Shown here: positions 12,919-14,307 of the stretch, in pieces
How positions within the stretch are numbered: position 1 is the first letter of the stretch
Layout: each line of letters opens with the position of its first letter
DNA from: Candidatus Poseidoniaceae archaeon
Lineage (GTDB): Archaea > Thermoplasmatota > Poseidoniia > Poseidoniales > Poseidoniaceae
Assembly (NCBI GenBank): GCA_013329925.1
Contig: DUJK01000142.1
Coordinates: 1 to 14,307, forward strand
Direction: 5' to 3'
Length of the DNA stretch: 14,307 nt
The notes under the pieces: model-generated
What the model was told of the DNA's origin: nothing
Databases searched by the model: none
Seen by the model: only the letters and a program-made list of their open reading frames with translations
Program-made: the position numbers and the translations under genes

Positions 12919-13599
12919 CTAATTAGTAAATGCACCAGGCTGGTATGTCCAGCAAAGAGAACCTTCCGGAAGTTCTGCGTAGTGGGCTTTAATTCTCGGT
13001 TCATTAGCCATCACATCATGATATTCCAACAATACTTGATAATCCGATAATACAGATGCATAGACTCCATCAAAATTACCGGAAAAGAGACCAAATGTAT
13101 AGGTGAATACCATTAGATCAGCTATGCTCATCTCTTTTGTTCCAGCAATCCATGATGTAGGAGATTCCTGAATTTTCTTCTCAAGTAATTTCAAACCCTT
13201 TGTTCCCTTGGCATCGGGAAGAAATAATGCTTCACGGGCTTTGGTTCTCTCATTGATATCATCAATGCCAAACGTTCCTTCCAAAATCGAAAAATGTGGG
13301 CTAATACCGTCTATGAATTCATCTACCTTTGCCGCCATGAAAGCACTTTCAGGTGTCAAATTACACATATGACCAACATAGCGAAGGATAGCGATTGATT
13401 CTGCAAGTCCCCCTTCAGGAGTCTTTAGTAAAGGAACCATTCCCCAAGGTAACTCTCCATTACTTTTCATCGATGCATAAAGTTCGCTATCCAGAAGTAC
13501 GTCTTCCCAATCTAAGTTGGCTAAAGAGAGTGCTACTCGAGCAGCTTCAGCCCGTCCAGGTATTGGCCAATAAAATAGTTGATAGGGTTTTGATGTCAT
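12919..13599 (-). CDS. Glutathione S-transferase-like protein (sigma-like)
   Basis: Cytosolic GST fold, 226 residues, the normal length. The thioredoxin-like N-terminal domain opens with YQLFYWPIPGRAEAARVAL (6-24), where Tyr10 aligns with the thiol-activating Tyr of sigma-class enzymes. VPLL (55-58) supplies the cis-proline and AESIAILRYVG (66-76) the Glu-Ser pair that grips the glutathione gamma-glutamyl group. The helical C-terminal domain follows and contains MSIADLMVFTYTFG (137-150 approximately), the conserved N-capping box with Asp. Sigma-like sequences beginning this way are typical of eukaryotes, including microalgae, and of some bacteria. Most archaea make no glutathione, so the substrate may be another thiol or none. 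The ATG at 13597-13599 is directly before the first strand. It stands alone, divergent from the deacetylase gene. Confidence 0.88.
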   Translation of the reverse strand: MTSKPYQLFYWPIPGRAEAARVALSLANLDWEDVLLDSELYASMKSNGELPWGMVPLLKTPEGGLAESIAILRYVGHMCNLTPESAFMAAKVDEFIDGISPHFSILEGTFGIDDINERTKAREALFLPDAKGTKGLKLLEKKIQESPTSWIAGTKEMSIADLMVFTYTFGLFSGNFDGVYASVLSDYQVLLEYHDVMANEPRIKAHYAELPEGSLCWTYQPGAFTN

Positions 13600-13703
13600 T
13601 AAGATGCCTCAAATTAATCCAACAGTAGCCACCTATTGAACCGTTCGTATCTTGTCCGTAATAATTTCAATTGTAGTAAATAATGTAAAATAAAAAGTCA
13701 GAA

Positions 13704-13716
13704 TTTTAATAATTTA
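13704..13716 (+). promoter_or_regulatory. TATA box upstream of the deacetylase-family gene
   Basis: TTTTAATAATTTA lies in the intergenic region between the divergent GST-like and deacetylase genes. A start site about 25 bases downstream would fall at or near the ATG at 13734, which opens a 13-codon frame, and not at the deacetylase ATG at 13772. The deacetylase message would then carry a leader of about 35-40 bases. Confidence 0.45.
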
Positions 13717-13771
13717 CCTGATTACTAGGAATCATGCAAGTTCTCAAATATCTGCAGGATGAGTCTCCGTC

Positions 13772-14307
13772 ATGACAAATCACCAGTTATCAATTTGGTA
13801 CCATCCAATATACACGAATGGTATTCATCCTGATGCTAGGTTTCCTCGTGATCGTTACACTAAGTTGGTAGACAAACTCAAAACTCCCGAATATTTTGAT
13901 AAATTTATCATTAAGCGACCAAAAGAAGCATTACGCGACGAACTAATTGTGGCGCACGACCCGTATTATGTTGATAATTTTCTCAATCAAACCTTGACTC
14001 AAAAGGAAATAAGGCGAATTGGTTTAACGCCATGGACGCCACAAATAATTCCACGAACACTGCTGCTAATGGGAGGTGCGATTGCTGCTCTAGACCATGT
14101 AATGGAACACGGTGGTGTTGCGGGCAACATGGCCGGAGGCACTCATCATGCTCACTATGACTTTGGTTCCGGTTATTGCATATTTAACGACCTTGCTGTA
14201 TGCTCTCTCTTAGCATTAAGTAAGTACAATCTAACTAAGATTGCGGTAATTGATTTTGATGTCCATCAAGGCGATGGGACAGCCACCATTTTGCAAAATG
14301 TTGACCA
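13772..14307 (+). CDS. Histone deacetylase family protein (3' part outside window)
   Basis: Zn-dependent amidohydrolase of the HDAC/AcuC/acetylpolyamine amidohydrolase superfamily. Members remove acetyl groups from protein lysines, polyamines or small molecules; the substrate here is unknown. The first 178 residues are present and the frame is open to the right edge, where roughly half of a typical 300-350 residue protein is missing. Visible catalytic features are the tandem His pair in AGGTHHAHYDFGSGYCIFND (His125-His126) and FDVHQGDGTA (162-171), where Asp163 and His165 should bind zinc. The third zinc ligand (GxDP motif) lies beyond the window. The style of these motifs fits prokaryotic class members better than class I eukaryotic HDACs. 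The ATG at 13772 overlaps the TGA of an upstream 13-codon frame as ATGA. Confidence 0.92.
   Translation, partial: MTNHQLSIWYHPIYTNGIHPDARFPRDRYTKLVDKLKTPEYFDKFIIKRPKEALRDELIVAHDPYYVDNFLNQTLTQKEIRRIGLTPWTPQIIPRTLLLMGGAIAALDHVMEHGGVAGNMAGGTHHAHYDFGSGYCIFNDLAVCSLLALSKYNLTKIAVIDFDVHQGDGTATILQNVD

Noticed and set aside
1..14307. Search for a mobile element, CRISPR array, defence island or toxin-antitoxin pair.
   Set aside because: No transposase, integrase, repeat-spacer pattern, restriction or Cas motif was seen, and all intervals between genes are short and unique. The content is mostly housekeeping and metabolic.

Overview
The window reads as a compact, AT-rich archaeal chromosome segment, most likely from a marine planktonic euryarchaeon of the Marine Group II (Poseidoniales) type. 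The archaeal call rests on an aIF5A gene with the deoxyhypusine loop, a tRNA-Gln(UUG) without an encoded CCA tail, and archaeal-style promoters. In several genes a TATA-like octamer is centred about 25 bases before the start codon, the layout expected of leaderless mRNAs. The Marine Group II call is an inference from gene content (acyl-CoA oxidation enzymes, a deacetylase-family protein, a zinc-ribbon membrane protein, many single-gene units); no rRNA or ribosomal protein marker is present to prove it.

Layout from left to right. Bases 1-2592 carry four minus-strand genes: a truncated UMF1/Atg22-type transporter, aIF5A, a DUF2237 protein and a 3-hydroxyacyl-CoA dehydrogenase. A divergent plus-strand zinc-ribbon multi-pass membrane protein follows (2686-3972). 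Next come a minus-strand tRNA-Gln, an HD-domain phosphohydrolase, and a divergent AlkA-type DNA glycosylase. A coiled-coil membrane protein (5275-6153) overlaps tail-to-tail with an acyl-CoA dehydrogenase, which lies downstream of a very basic protein of unknown function. From 8013 there is a small DUF2892-like membrane protein, a divergent 57-residue zinc-ribbon protein, a SelO-type AMPylase, a YdjM-like membrane protein, and a bacterial/poxvirus-type topoisomerase IB. The right end has a zinc-ribbon methyltransferase and a sigma-like glutathione S-transferase on the minus strand, then a truncated histone-deacetylase-family gene on the plus strand.

Most genes look like independent transcription units, so no single pathway is encoded here. 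Loose themes are acyl-CoA oxidation (3-hydroxyacyl-CoA dehydrogenase and isovaleryl-CoA-dehydrogenase-like enzyme), DNA and nucleotide maintenance (glycosylase, HD hydrolase, topoisomerase IB), and redox or post-translational control (SelO, GST-like protein, deacetylase). I see no CRISPR array, insertion sequence, integrase or phage module, and no gap between genes reaches 300 bases. I did not find a convincing new multi-gene system. The most unusual items are the GST-like gene, the bacterial-type topoisomerase IB, the basic orphan protein, and the contrast between leaderless and Shine-Dalgarno starts.
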